Assembly (NCBI GenBank): GCA_021414365.1
Contig: JAIOOR010000013.1
Location: 145,929 to 209,928, forward strand
Source: Nitrosarchaeum sp.
GTDB lineage: Archaea; Thermoproteota; Nitrososphaeria; Nitrososphaerales; Nitrosopumilaceae
Direction of reading: 5' to 3'
Length of the DNA stretch: 64,000 nt
Below, one piece after another: positions 20,674 to 29,565 of the stretch (position 1 is the first letter of the stretch; each line of letters begins with the position of its first letter). The position numbers and the translations under genes are program-made. A model generated the notes under the pieces. The model saw only the letters and a program-made list of their open reading frames with translations, ran no database searches and had not been told where the DNA came from.

Positions 20674-20757
20674 ACTCTGTCCATTTTTTACTCAAATATA
20701 TTGATTTTATAGATTTTATTTGATTAAATCTTAAAAAAAGAAAAAGATGCTTTGGCC

Positions 20758-21462
20758 CTAACTAAATAGTGCCGATAACTCTTTTGATACATCTACTGGA
20801 TTAACTTTTGTTGGTACAACTGCATCTCCAATCGGAGTAATATCTATTTGTCCAACTAATACCAATGGAATTCTTACATTTGCTTGTTCATTAATTATTG
20901 CAGATCTGTGAAATGCAAGTGCAAATGAATCGTCTTTCCCATTTATTGGTGCAAAGTAACCATTGATTTGAATCACTACAGAATCAAATTCACTTGTAGT
21001 TCCTTTGAGTGAAACATGATTTCCTCTAGCAAATCCTTGAAGATCAAATGTGACATTTCTGTCTCCGATATCTGCTGTTGCGGTTCCAGTTATTTTCAAA
21101 CCACGTTGACCTGTTTTTCCAGCTTCTCCGGAAAGATCAAATGTTGCAGGAACTGCTTTTCCACCTATGACTGCCCATCCCGTAACTTTTCCTGAAAATG
21201 TTAATGATGGAACTACATCTGTTTCAGGACTATTCGTTTGTAGGTCATTTCGTAGGTCTCTCAAATCATTTAACTGCGATTTGATGTTCTGTCTTTGTTC
21301 TTTGACTTGGTCACGAATTTGTTTTTGTTCTTCTTTGTAGATTTGTTTGTCTGTGGTTTCAGCATCTGTATTGATATCTGACTGTGCAAATGCTCCACTT
21401 GATGGTGCAATTGCCACTGTCATGATGATTGCCAGCGCTGAAAATAGTTTTACGTACTTCAT
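20758..21462 (-). CDS. Secreted protein with short coiled coil and beta-rich C-terminus
   Basis: N-terminal signal peptide (...PSSGAFAQS). Confidence 0.65.
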   Translation of the reverse strand: MKYVKLFSALAIIMTVAIAPSSGAFAQSDINTDAETTDKQIYKEEQKQIRDQVKEQRQNIKSQLNDLRDLRNDLQTNSPETDVVPSLTFSGKVTGWAVIGGKAVPATFDLSGEAGKTGQRGLKITGTATADIGDRNVTFDLQGFARGNHVSLKGTTSEFDSVVIQINGYFAPINGKDDSFALAFHRSAIINEQANVRIPLVLVGQIDITPIGDAVVPTKVNPVDVSKELSALFS

Positions 21463-21607
21463 TGTGCTTCAGATCACACGAATCTATTAAGTAATTTCGA
21501 AGCTTTGTTACTGATAATTTCTCTGTGCTGTTTACTAACATTATTCTGTGATTTCCATTTTTGGCAATGGTGATTTTTATACTAATTTACGAACAAATTT
21601 TGAACCA

Positions 21608-21685
21608 ATGTCTCTATCATTAGAAAAGAAAAAAAAATTAAAGGAATTAGATGAAAAATTAAAGGACATATTTAATAAAAATTAA
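21608..21685 (+). CDS. Possible 25-aa K/E-rich microprotein MSLSLEKKKKLKELDEKLKDIFNKN
   Basis: ATG-to-TAA read directly; not in ORF track; no other support. Confidence 0.25.
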   Translation: MSLSLEKKKKLKELDEKLKDIFNKN

Positions 21686-21707
21686 AAATAATTTAATTAG
21701 ATATTGA

Positions 21708-22529
21708 TTATTTTATACATAAAATATTTGTATACCATCTTCCCGGTTGATTTTCTTTAGTTTTTTCTACCGGATTTTTTTCTCGTTCTTTTACAATTTT
21801 TAACATTTCTTTAATTGTAACTTGGTATGTTTTTTGTAAAAACTCATCAATATGATATAATGTGAATCCTGACGATATTAATATTTCAAGAAATTCTTTT
21901 GAATCTACATCTGCATTTTTGAAACCCTGAGGCCAAAACTCTGTAATAACTGAAATCTTTTTGTTAAACTCAATGGTTTTTTTCATCCCACTTAATACTT
22001 TTTTTTCAGAACCTTCTACATCCATCTTGATTATATCTACAGTAAGATCTCCCAATTGTTCTAGGAATGAGTCCACTGTGACCACTTTTATTTTTTGAGA
22101 TTTTCCTTTATGTTCTCCAGAACTATAGTGATATTCAAAAAGACTGTGTTCTGATTTGTAATAAGGCGATAAAAATAATTCTCCATATCCATTATGATCT
22201 GATACTGCTGCCTCTACAACAATAATGTTCTCAAATTTGTTTTGTTCTATGCTTTTTTTAATCAATTTTACATTTTCTTTTGCTGGTTCAAATGAGAATA
22301 TTTTTCCATTAGATCCTACTATGCTTCTGGCCAAAAGTGAATAATATCCAATATTTGCCCCAATATCTAAAACAATATGATCTTTTTTTAGCTGTTTTTC
22401 AAATATTTCTGATTCATGTGACTCTGTTGCATATTTTCCCAGCATCATAACTTGTCTTGAAAAATCCAAATCTGTTCTATCCAAAATCATTTTAAATCTC
22501 TCAAAATCATGAATGCAAAAATTATTCAT
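21708..22529 (-). CDS. FkbM-family methyltransferase
   Basis: HIVLDIGANIGYYSLLARSIVGSNGKIFSFEPAKENV ... DIIKMDVEGSEKKVL. Confidence 0.92.
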   Translation of the reverse strand: MNNFCIHDFERFKMILDRTDLDFSRQVMMLGKYATESHESEIFEKQLKKDHIVLDIGANIGYYSLLARSIVGSNGKIFSFEPAKENVKLIKKSIEQNKFENIIVVEAAVSDHNGYGELFLSPYYKSEHSLFEYHYSSGEHKGKSQKIKVVTVDSFLEQLGDLTVDIIKMDVEGSEKKVLSGMKKTIEFNKKISVITEFWPQGFKNADVDSKEFLEILISSGFTLYHIDEFLQKTYQVTIKEMLKIVKEREKNPVEKTKENQPGRWYTNILCIK

Positions 22530-22610
22530 AAATAATTTTAACTTCAGTGCTAAAAATACTATTTGTTCCTACACAAACCTTTTTCATGATGTTCTGGTCT
22601 TGAAAAATTA

Positions 22611-23387
22611 TTGGAACCTGACAAAGTACCAGAAAAATTAACAATTAAGATAAACAAAAAAATACTACTCCTTATACTTGCAATGGTCATTGGTTTTCAA
22701 GGCTTTATCACTATAATGCCCTCATCTGATGAACTGGATGTATTTATCTCGTTTGTTTCCATCATCAATCCTCTTGTAGCGTCAGTTGTTTCATTTTTGA
22801 TCGCAAAACGTTATGGAAATTCTATGGTATTTGGGAAAGCATACTTGATACTTGGAGCAGGTCTATTCATGATGTTTCTTGGTGAGTCTAGTTGGTACTA
22901 CATACAGAATGTATTGGGGGAAGAACCGTTTCCATCTGTTGCAGATGTGTTCTTTTTTGCATTCTATCCTCTTTCTATTGTTCATATTATATTGAATATA
23001 CGATTTTTTGGTGTTAAATTTAATGCTAAAACTAAACTATGGTTAGTGTCTTTACCTACTGTAATAATTGTGCTTTATACAATACTGACATTGCAACAGA
23101 ATAACGAATTAAACTTTGATTTTTTTTATGGATTGCTTTTTGTAGTATTCTCATCTTCGTTAATGTCATTATCTCTACTTGGTGCACTTTCATTTAGAGG
23201 TGGTATGTTAAGTATTGCATGGTCATTATTGATGCTGGGGATAATGTTAACTACAATTGGAGATGTATGGTATTTTTATCTGCAAACATTCAATGCATAT
23301 GTTGAAGGTCATCCTGTAGAGTTATTTTGGTATGCTAGTTATTGGGTTATTACATATGGTCTTTACAAACACAAAAAAGCAATTTAG
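22611..23387 (+). CDS. Multi-pass membrane protein
   Basis: Several hydrophobic segments; TTG start. Confidence 0.65.
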   Translation: MEPDKVPEKLTIKINKKILLLILAMVIGFQGFITIMPSSDELDVFISFVSIINPLVASVVSFLIAKRYGNSMVFGKAYLILGAGLFMMFLGESSWYYIQNVLGEEPFPSVADVFFFAFYPLSIVHIILNIRFFGVKFNAKTKLWLVSLPTVIIVLYTILTLQQNNELNFDFFYGLLFVVFSSSLMSLSLLGALSFRGGMLSIAWSLLMLGIMLTTIGDVWYFYLQTFNAYVEGHPVELFWYASYWVITYGLYKHKKAI

Positions 23388-23890
23388 AGTATTTGAGAAG
23401 GCACATATTCTGTAGTTATGTTTCTCAATCGCTCTAATCTCTTGAGGACAAATCTTGCAGTTTCACTAACATCTGGACTTGGATCATTTACTGCTTTTTT
23501 GATTTCTTCTTCTACTTCAAAAGCCCTCATTAATCCAAGTGATTCTATCGCTTCATGTTTTACCAATGCGCTTGTGTCATGAAATGCCGAATTTACCAAA
23601 TCTGGTATTTTCTCTCTCATGTTTCTTGCAGCAATTTGAAAGCATGCTTCATGTTTTACTACTCCGTTGTCATCATTTTCTAGAATCCATGCCATGAGAT
23701 CTGCAACTTTGTCAAAAATTGGTTCTTTTGGACCTGCAATTTCTGCAATTTCGCCTGCTAACCATACTGCATCCCAACGTTTTGACTCATCTTTTTCTTT
23801 TTTTATAATGGGCAAACAAAATTCTAATCTTTTCTCTAATGACATTTCACGCACTAAATTTTCATCTATTACAGTTGCACTCATTCCCAA
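23384..23890 (-). CDS. HEAT-repeat-like protein
   Basis: Repeated NGVVKHEACFQIA.. / SALVKHEAIESLG.. / SPDVSETARFVLKRL. Confidence 0.78.
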   Translation of the reverse strand: MGMSATVIDENLVREMSLEKRLEFCLPIIKKEKDESKRWDAVWLAGEIAEIAGPKEPIFDKVADLMAWILENDDNGVVKHEACFQIAARNMREKIPDLVNSAFHDTSALVKHEAIESLGLMRAFEVEEEIKKAVNDPSPDVSETARFVLKRLERLRNITTEYVPSQIL

Positions 23891-23966
23891 TACTGGGAAT
23901 TAGTCATTAATAACTTTTTATTTGATTATCAAAAAGAAAATCATTTATTATCAACTATAATTATCT

Positions 23967-24587
23967 GTGAATATGAATGAGATTGATTGTTTTTTTGCAA
24001 AATCTATGGAATCTATAATTATTGAAAATCTTGGCCAGCATACACTTACAAAAATAAAATCACGATTAACTGAAAAATTTGGAATAGGTATCTATGAATC
24101 ATTATCTCAGTTTAGTAAGTTTGATGTTGTTTTAAGAGAATTTTTTGGAAAAGGGGCTGATTCTATAGAGAAAAAATGTTTTGAATCTATTCTATTATTG
24201 AACTCAAAATCTGTGAAAAATAGTGATGTTTATCTCACAATTAAAGATAAAAATTTGACAATGCTGTTTCTTGAAACTTTTGGTGACGAAATGAAAAAAA
24301 ATATGATGAACTCTGTTACAGACAAACAATTAACTATTTATGAAATACTGCAAAAATGTGATATCCCTCAAACTTCTGGATATAGAAAGATTAAACAACT
24401 AATTGAAAATAGATTTTTAACCGTTCAAGACTATGCAACATCATCTGATGGTAAAAAAATACCCAAATACACTTCAGTTTTTGAAAATATCAAAATAAAC
24501 ATTGAAAAAAATAATATCTTGGTTTCAGTTAAAATCAAAAATGCTTTTCAAGAAAGCGACATGTTACATGCAATGAATACTCTTTAG
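23967..24587 (+). CDS. Predicted winged-helix transcriptional regulator-like protein
   Basis: LTIYEILQKCDIPQTSGYRKIKQLIENRFLTVQ HTH-like segment. Confidence 0.55.
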   Translation: MNMNEIDCFFAKSMESIIIENLGQHTLTKIKSRLTEKFGIGIYESLSQFSKFDVVLREFFGKGADSIEKKCFESILLLNSKSVKNSDVYLTIKDKNLTMLFLETFGDEMKKNMMNSVTDKQLTIYEILQKCDIPQTSGYRKIKQLIENRFLTVQDYATSSDGKKIPKYTSVFENIKINIEKNNILVSVKIKNAFQESDMLHAMNTL

Positions 24588-24603
24588 ATTTATGTTTGTA
24601 AGG

Positions 24604-24978
24604 TTAAATTTGAGTTTTAGAAAATAATTCATCAATTGTAGCAAACAACTTTGCCGCGTCAAATGGTTTGAAGATCAACGCTGAAGCTTTAAGTTCATTT
24701 ATTTTTTGAATAGTTCTTTCATTACTTTCTGCAGTCACCATGATAATTTTTGCTTTAGGATCCAGTTTTTTAATATTTTCCAGTCCATAAATTCCATCAT
24801 AATGTGGCATTCTCACATCCATCAAAACAATATCTGGTTTGAATTTTTGATACAATTCTACTGCTTCTAAACCATTATTTCCAATTGCTAGAATAATCAT
24901 GTCATTTAATTCAAGAAGTTCCTTTTCTACTTCACAAAGCTCCAAATCGTCCTCTATGATTATTGCCGTTATTCCCAT
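24604..24978 (-). CDS. Stand-alone response regulator receiver protein (CheY-like)
   Basis: IIEDDLELCEVE, DIVLMDVRMPHYDG, FKPFDAAKL. Confidence 0.93.
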   Translation of the reverse strand: MGITAIIIEDDLELCEVEKELLELNDMIILAIGNNGLEAVELYQKFKPDIVLMDVRMPHYDGIYGLENIKKLDPKAKIIMVTAESNERTIQKINELKASALIFKPFDAAKLFATIDELFSKTQI

Positions 24979-25025
24979 ATTTGGAAATAATGTCTTTAAT
25001 AGTTAAGTTTTTAGTTTTCAAATTA

Positions 25026-25952
25026 TTAATCAGAAATTCTTTTACGTAGAAAAAATATGCCTGTAAAAATCATAATCACCGTAAATATGTTGATAAATGA
25101 AATTGACTCTCCTAATATTGCCCATGAAAATATTACTCCAAATGCTGTTCCAGTTGAGTAAAGAAGTGTTGTTCTTACTGAGCCTATGAATTTGAGTGAT
25201 AGGACAAAACAAAACGTTGCAATTCCTGTACCTAACAAACCACTGAGTAAAATTCCTGGCAAATGTGCAACTGTAATATCAAATGGAATGTTAAATGTAA
25301 ACATCATTACAAGAGCAACTAATCCTGAGACAAATGATGTAATTTGTGTGATCCTTTTTGAATCTATTTTATCTGTAACATACTTTGAAATGTTGATATC
25401 GGCTGCAAAAAATACTCCTGATAGTAAAATCAAAAAATCACCTGTAACCATATTTGAAAACATGACGCCTGTATTGTACATATCATAACCAATTGGTACC
25501 ACTATTACTCCAAGAATTATTAGTGTAAACGGTCCTATCTCTTTTCTCTTTAGACTCTCTCGAAGAATTATTATTGCAATAAAAATGGAAAATATTATTT
25601 CACTACTGTTAAGCACTGCTGCATTTGCAGCACTAGAATTTTTTAGTCCAAAAAAATATGTGATAAGCCCTAGTACTTCAGCAATACCAATTAACACAAG
25701 AAATACCCAATTCTTTTTTGAAATGTTTGAAATTGGAGTAGATTTTTTTGAAATTGTTGTAAAAAATAAACCGTTTATTATGTAAATTACCAGAGATAAA
25801 GTAATGGGATTTACATCATGTATTCCATTATCCAACATTTGTTTTGGAATAACATGCATCAATGCAGACAATGCAGCAGATGCTAAAGCTAAAACATATC
25901 CTGCATTATAAAATCTCTGTTTTGGCTGTCTGAGAATTGCTCTTATTTCCAC
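25026..25952 (-). CDS. EamA/DMT family transporter
   Basis: About 10 TM segments, two-fold repeat. Confidence 0.88.
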   Translation of the reverse strand: MEIRAILRQPKQRFYNAGYVLALASAALSALMHVIPKQMLDNGIHDVNPITLSLVIYIINGLFFTTISKKSTPISNISKKNWVFLVLIGIAEVLGLITYFFGLKNSSAANAAVLNSSEIIFSIFIAIIILRESLKRKEIGPFTLIILGVIVVPIGYDMYNTGVMFSNMVTGDFLILLSGVFFAADINISKYVTDKIDSKRITQITSFVSGLVALVMMFTFNIPFDITVAHLPGILLSGLLGTGIATFCFVLSLKFIGSVRTTLLYSTGTAFGVIFSWAILGESISFINIFTVIMIFTGIFFLRKRISD

Positions 25953-26160
25953 ATTTGGGAATAGATGTCTTTGTTAATATGTGATCTTGCATGCAAATGA
26001 ATCTTTTTAGATCGCTTGGTTTTGTTATATTTTCAATTTTTTAATTTATTTAAAAACTAACGATCAGAATTTTTAAGTACAAAAAATTAATTTTGTTTTC
26101 ATTTTTATAATTATGCGATCATCTTATGATTGTTCTCTTTAAAACCCGATTCTTTGAAAA

Positions 26161-26658
26161 ATGTTTGTATTCAATTACAAACAATTTGTTATAGTCATTA
26201 ATCTCCCACATTATGTCCTGAATAACTCAATTATTGCAATTATAGGCGTAGCTGTACTGGTTATCTCCACTATAGGATTTGGAGCCAGTCTTGCTACAAA
26301 CACTGGTATTGACAGAATAGGCGCAAGTGACAATCAAGTAGTTGCAGCTGCTAGAGGCAATGTGACTGGACTTGGATGGACTGAGGAAGTAAATGTTGAT
26401 GGCAATGTTGCAACTAAACAAATCAAATTTACTGTAGGAAATGAAGATGCTACGGCTGCACACTCTTTTCAGGCATGTGCTGTACTTGAAGGTCCTGTTG
26501 GAGTATTTCAGCCTCCTTTAGGCTCTGCTCCTGGATGTATTGTCACCTCTACTATAGCAGCATCTGATGAACTAACACTTCAAAGTCTTAATTTCACAAA
26601 TACTGTTCCAGTCAGCGAAATTGCAAACATTAGTTTTAGCATTGAAGAATTAAGTTAG
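26161..26658 (+). CDS. Small secreted protein A (two-Cys beta-protein family); start uncertain
   Basis: Signal segment AIIGVAVLVISTIGFGASLATN, tandem paralog of the next ORF. Confidence 0.75.
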   Translation: MFVFNYKQFVIVINLPHYVLNNSIIAIIGVAVLVISTIGFGASLATNTGIDRIGASDNQVVAAARGNVTGLGWTEEVNVDGNVATKQIKFTVGNEDATAAHSFQACAVLEGPVGVFQPPLGSAPGCIVTSTIAASDELTLQSLNFTNTVPVSEIANISFSIEELS

Positions 26659-26722
26659 AACCACGCCTGATTTTAAAATAAACAAGCTAGTCAATATTAT
26701 CTGAAATCAATTAATCTATTTC

Positions 26723-27169
26723 ATGAATATGTCACTTCTTGCACTAATTGGAGTTGCCGTGCTGGTTATCTCCACAATCGGTTTCGGAGCAAGTCTTACT
26801 ACAAATCCCGGAATCAACAGAATTGGTGGTAGTGACAATCAAGTAGTTGCAGCTGCTAGAGGCAATGTAACTGACCTTGCATGGACTGAGATAGTTAATA
26901 CTTTTGGTAACGTTGCATCTAATACAATTACATTTACTGTCGGAAACGAGGATCTTGTTGCTGCACACACATTTCAGGTATGTGCTATACTTGAATCAAC
27001 AAACATGACTCAACAATTTCAGCCAGCTGCAGGTCAACCACCAGTATGTACTACCACATCAAGCATAGCTGCTTCAGGAGAACTTACATCACAATCTCTT
27101 AGTTTCCAAGATTCTGTGGAAACCAGTGATATTGCAAACATTAGTTTCAGCATTGAAGAATTAAGTTAG
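26723..27169 (+). CDS. Small secreted protein B, tandem paralog of A
   Basis: Shares VAVLVISTIGFGASL.TN.GI.RIG.SDNQVVAAARGNVT and ending IANISFSIEELS. Confidence 0.78.
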   Translation: MNMSLLALIGVAVLVISTIGFGASLTTNPGINRIGGSDNQVVAAARGNVTDLAWTEIVNTFGNVASNTITFTVGNEDLVAAHTFQVCAILESTNMTQQFQPAAGQPPVCTTTSSIAASGELTSQSLSFQDSVETSDIANISFSIEELS

Positions 27170-27223
27170 AAGAGTGGTAATCTCATTGTTTTTACATAAC
27201 GAACTATGTAAATGTGAGAAAAA

Positions 27224-28051
27224 TTGAAACAAAAAAAAATCAAAATTATCACACTTTTGTTTCTAATCCCAATTTTAATTTATTTTTGGCCAGCTCAGAT
27301 TTATGGAAACACTCACTACATTATGCTAATTGGTAACAGTATGCATGGAACCATGGAGAGTGGGACTTTTATCGTAGCTAAACCAGATCCACAATACTAT
27401 CTTGGAGATATTATTGCATTCATAAATGAAAAAGATCTAAATGTTGTACACAGAATAGTTGAGCAAACTGATGATGGATTTGTAACAAAAGGTGACAACA
27501 ATCCACGAAACGACCCCAAAGTCATACCTTTTGATCATGTGTTGGGCAGAGTATTGTTTGTTATTCCATATGTTGGATTCACATCACTGTTTTTGCAAAC
27601 ATCTACAGGTATGTCTATTTTTGGAATATTGATGTTGACAATGTTTGTTAGTAAAAAATCCAATAAAAAGAAAATATCTGGATTTAGTGGTGCGCTAATC
27701 TTTAAAATAGCATTTGTTGTAACTCTTGTAAATTATGTGTTGACTCTAGTCATAATCAATACTGATATTCATGTTACTGAGTCAATGAACATTCCTTTCT
27801 CAAATTATTTTGAACCATCAGTAGCAAGTACTATGTCATTTTGCCTGATTAGTCTAGTGATTTTTGTATTGTATTTGATTGATTATACTCTAAGTAGGAA
27901 GAAAACAGATTCTACAAAATTTCTAAAATTACTTTTTACCCTGGGTGGAATAATGATACTTTTGATACAATTAATGGCCACTGTCAATACAATTCCATTT
28001 TTTAGCAATCTGCTTAATCAGCAAGAATGGCTTTTGAATTTTTTTAAATAG
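27224..28051 (+). CDS. Signal peptidase I, Ser/His type (SipW/Sec11-like) with extra C-terminal TM helices
   Basis: GNSMHGTMESGTFIVAKP and NVVHRIVEQTDDGFVTKGDNN; additional TM segments. Confidence 0.88.
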   Translation: MKQKKIKIITLLFLIPILIYFWPAQIYGNTHYIMLIGNSMHGTMESGTFIVAKPDPQYYLGDIIAFINEKDLNVVHRIVEQTDDGFVTKGDNNPRNDPKVIPFDHVLGRVLFVIPYVGFTSLFLQTSTGMSIFGILMLTMFVSKKSNKKKISGFSGALIFKIAFVVTLVNYVLTLVIINTDIHVTESMNIPFSNYFEPSVASTMSFCLISLVIFVLYLIDYTLSRKKTDSTKFLKLLFTLGGIMILLIQLMATVNTIPFFSNLLNQQEWLLNFFK

Positions 28052-28179
28052 TTATTTTCTGATTTTTTTTGTTTTAGTATCTGATCTTCTGATTCTATAA
28101 AGTTCCATTTTGGAATCAATAATTTGGTCTTATTTCCAGCCACACTATTACATATTGTAGAGCAGTTTCTCTGAGAAAA

Positions 28180-28620
28180 GTGATTTTTGAAAAGCTAACT
28201 AGTTTTGGTGTTCTATTCGCAATTCTAGTGATCGCAATAACTTCTGGAATCTTTGCTGAAGAATTTTCATTTGCTTCTCAATCTGTACTAAATGATTTGT
28301 CTGTAGATGAGTTTTCTATATCTGCCCCTGTAGGCCATGTTGAAGATGTGTCATTTGTACAACAAGTATCTCCAACAGGTACTATTGAGATAGGTGCAAT
28401 TACTTTTACTCTAGTTGCTGATGATCCAAATATTCATTTATTTCAGGTTTGTGCCACACTTGAGGGTCCATCTGGAGTTTTTAGTCCATCTATAGATACT
28501 AATACATGTACAAATGCTGAACTACAAGGCAACAAATTATCAAATCAATCAATTAACTTTTTGAATGGGGTCAATGTCAGTGATATTGTAGGTATTAGTC
28601 TAAGTGTTAAAGAAATATAG
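28180..28620 (+). CDS. Small secreted protein C, same family
   Basis: FQVCATLEGPSGVFSP...TC and SDIVGISLSVKEI match paralogs A/B; start (GTG/TTG/ATT) uncertain. Confidence 0.7.
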   Translation: MIFEKLTSFGVLFAILVIAITSGIFAEEFSFASQSVLNDLSVDEFSISAPVGHVEDVSFVQQVSPTGTIEIGAITFTLVADDPNIHLFQVCATLEGPSGVFSPSIDTNTCTNAELQGNKLSNQSINFLNGVNVSDIVGISLSVKEI

Positions 28621-28707
28621 TTATTTCATTTGACTCTAAAAATATTTTCAATATATTTTGTCAATGCAGTTTATTTTAGAATATACAACTAATGCAAACA
28701 ATTTGAA

Positions 28708-29136
28708 TTAACCAATTTCCTGCACTGATATGTCCCAGTCACTCAAATTATTTGGTGCGTTTATGTTATTCGATATGTTTATCACTGCACTTTGTGCCTG
28801 CCCAGATTGACCTTTTCTAGCAGCTTGTGGAGTATCGGCGCAATCTGCACCTGCTCCTATTGCACTGCTTGTCTCAGCTCCTGCTATTAAAAAAGCACAT
28901 ATTCTATACGTATGGGCATTTACGGTGTCTTGATTTTCAACTGTAACAGTTACCCTATTTACATGACCTGCTTGAACTCTTAATACGACATTTGAAATAT
29001 TCACATTTGGTATGTCTACTGAAGTGTTATCCTCACCACCAATTTTATCCACTGAGGGAGCAGTATTCAATGAGGTTCCATAACCCACTGTTGCTAAACT
29101 AAGAATCATAATTCCAATCAACAAAATAATTTTCAT
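28708..29136 (-). CDS. Small secreted protein D, same N-terminal signature
   Basis: LSLATVGYGTSLNTAPSVDKIGG, VTVENQDTVNAHTYRICAFL...DC. Confidence 0.7.
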   Translation of the reverse strand: MKIILLIGIMILSLATVGYGTSLNTAPSVDKIGGEDNTSVDIPNVNISNVVLRVQAGHVNRVTVTVENQDTVNAHTYRICAFLIAGAETSSAIGAGADCADTPQAARKGQSGQAQSAVINISNNINAPNNLSDWDISVQEIG

Positions 29137-29151
29137 ATTTTTATTCTCCTT

Positions 29152-29565
29152 TTATGTTACTGTTACAGTTACACTAGTTAGAATGAATCGTTCTGCAGCT
29201 GTTACCGTATCTGACATTGGAATATTGTTTATTGTTGTGTCTGATCCTGGGCAACTTCCAGTTTGTTGAACGTCGCCTTGTCCAATTAATGTTGCAGTAT
29301 CATCATAGAAAAAAATATGCACCCATGTGTTACAAGGTATGCCCGTTTGGAATGTAAGGTTTGGAACTGTAATAGTATTGGCAGCTTTTAGATTCAAACC
29401 CTTCATTCCATATCCTGTTAAATCATTAACGTGTAAAGCATTTATTTTATCAATGCCTACGCTAGTTGCCAAAGTACTTCCATGACCTACTGTACTGAAT
29501 ACAAATATCACAGACATTCCAAAAACCACTAGTACTATCACACCTAAAAAATTACCATTCATCAT
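29152..29565 (-). CDS. Small secreted protein E, same N-terminal signature
   Basis: VFSTVGHGSTLATSVGIDKIN; start overlaps stop of the coiled-coil gene (ATGA). Confidence 0.7.
   Translation of the reverse strand: MMNGNFLGVIVLVVFGMSVIFVFSTVGHGSTLATSVGIDKINALHVNDLTGYGMKGLNLKAANTITVPNLTFQTGIPCNTWVHIFFYDDTATLIGQGDVQQTGSCPGSDTTINNIPMSDTVTAAERFILTSVTVTVT

Noticed and set aside
26227-26968. Minus-strand Cys/Ser/Asn-rich ORFs (26227-26463, 26744-26968)
   Set aside because: They resemble each other only because the + strand paralogs A and B resemble each other; shadow ORFs.
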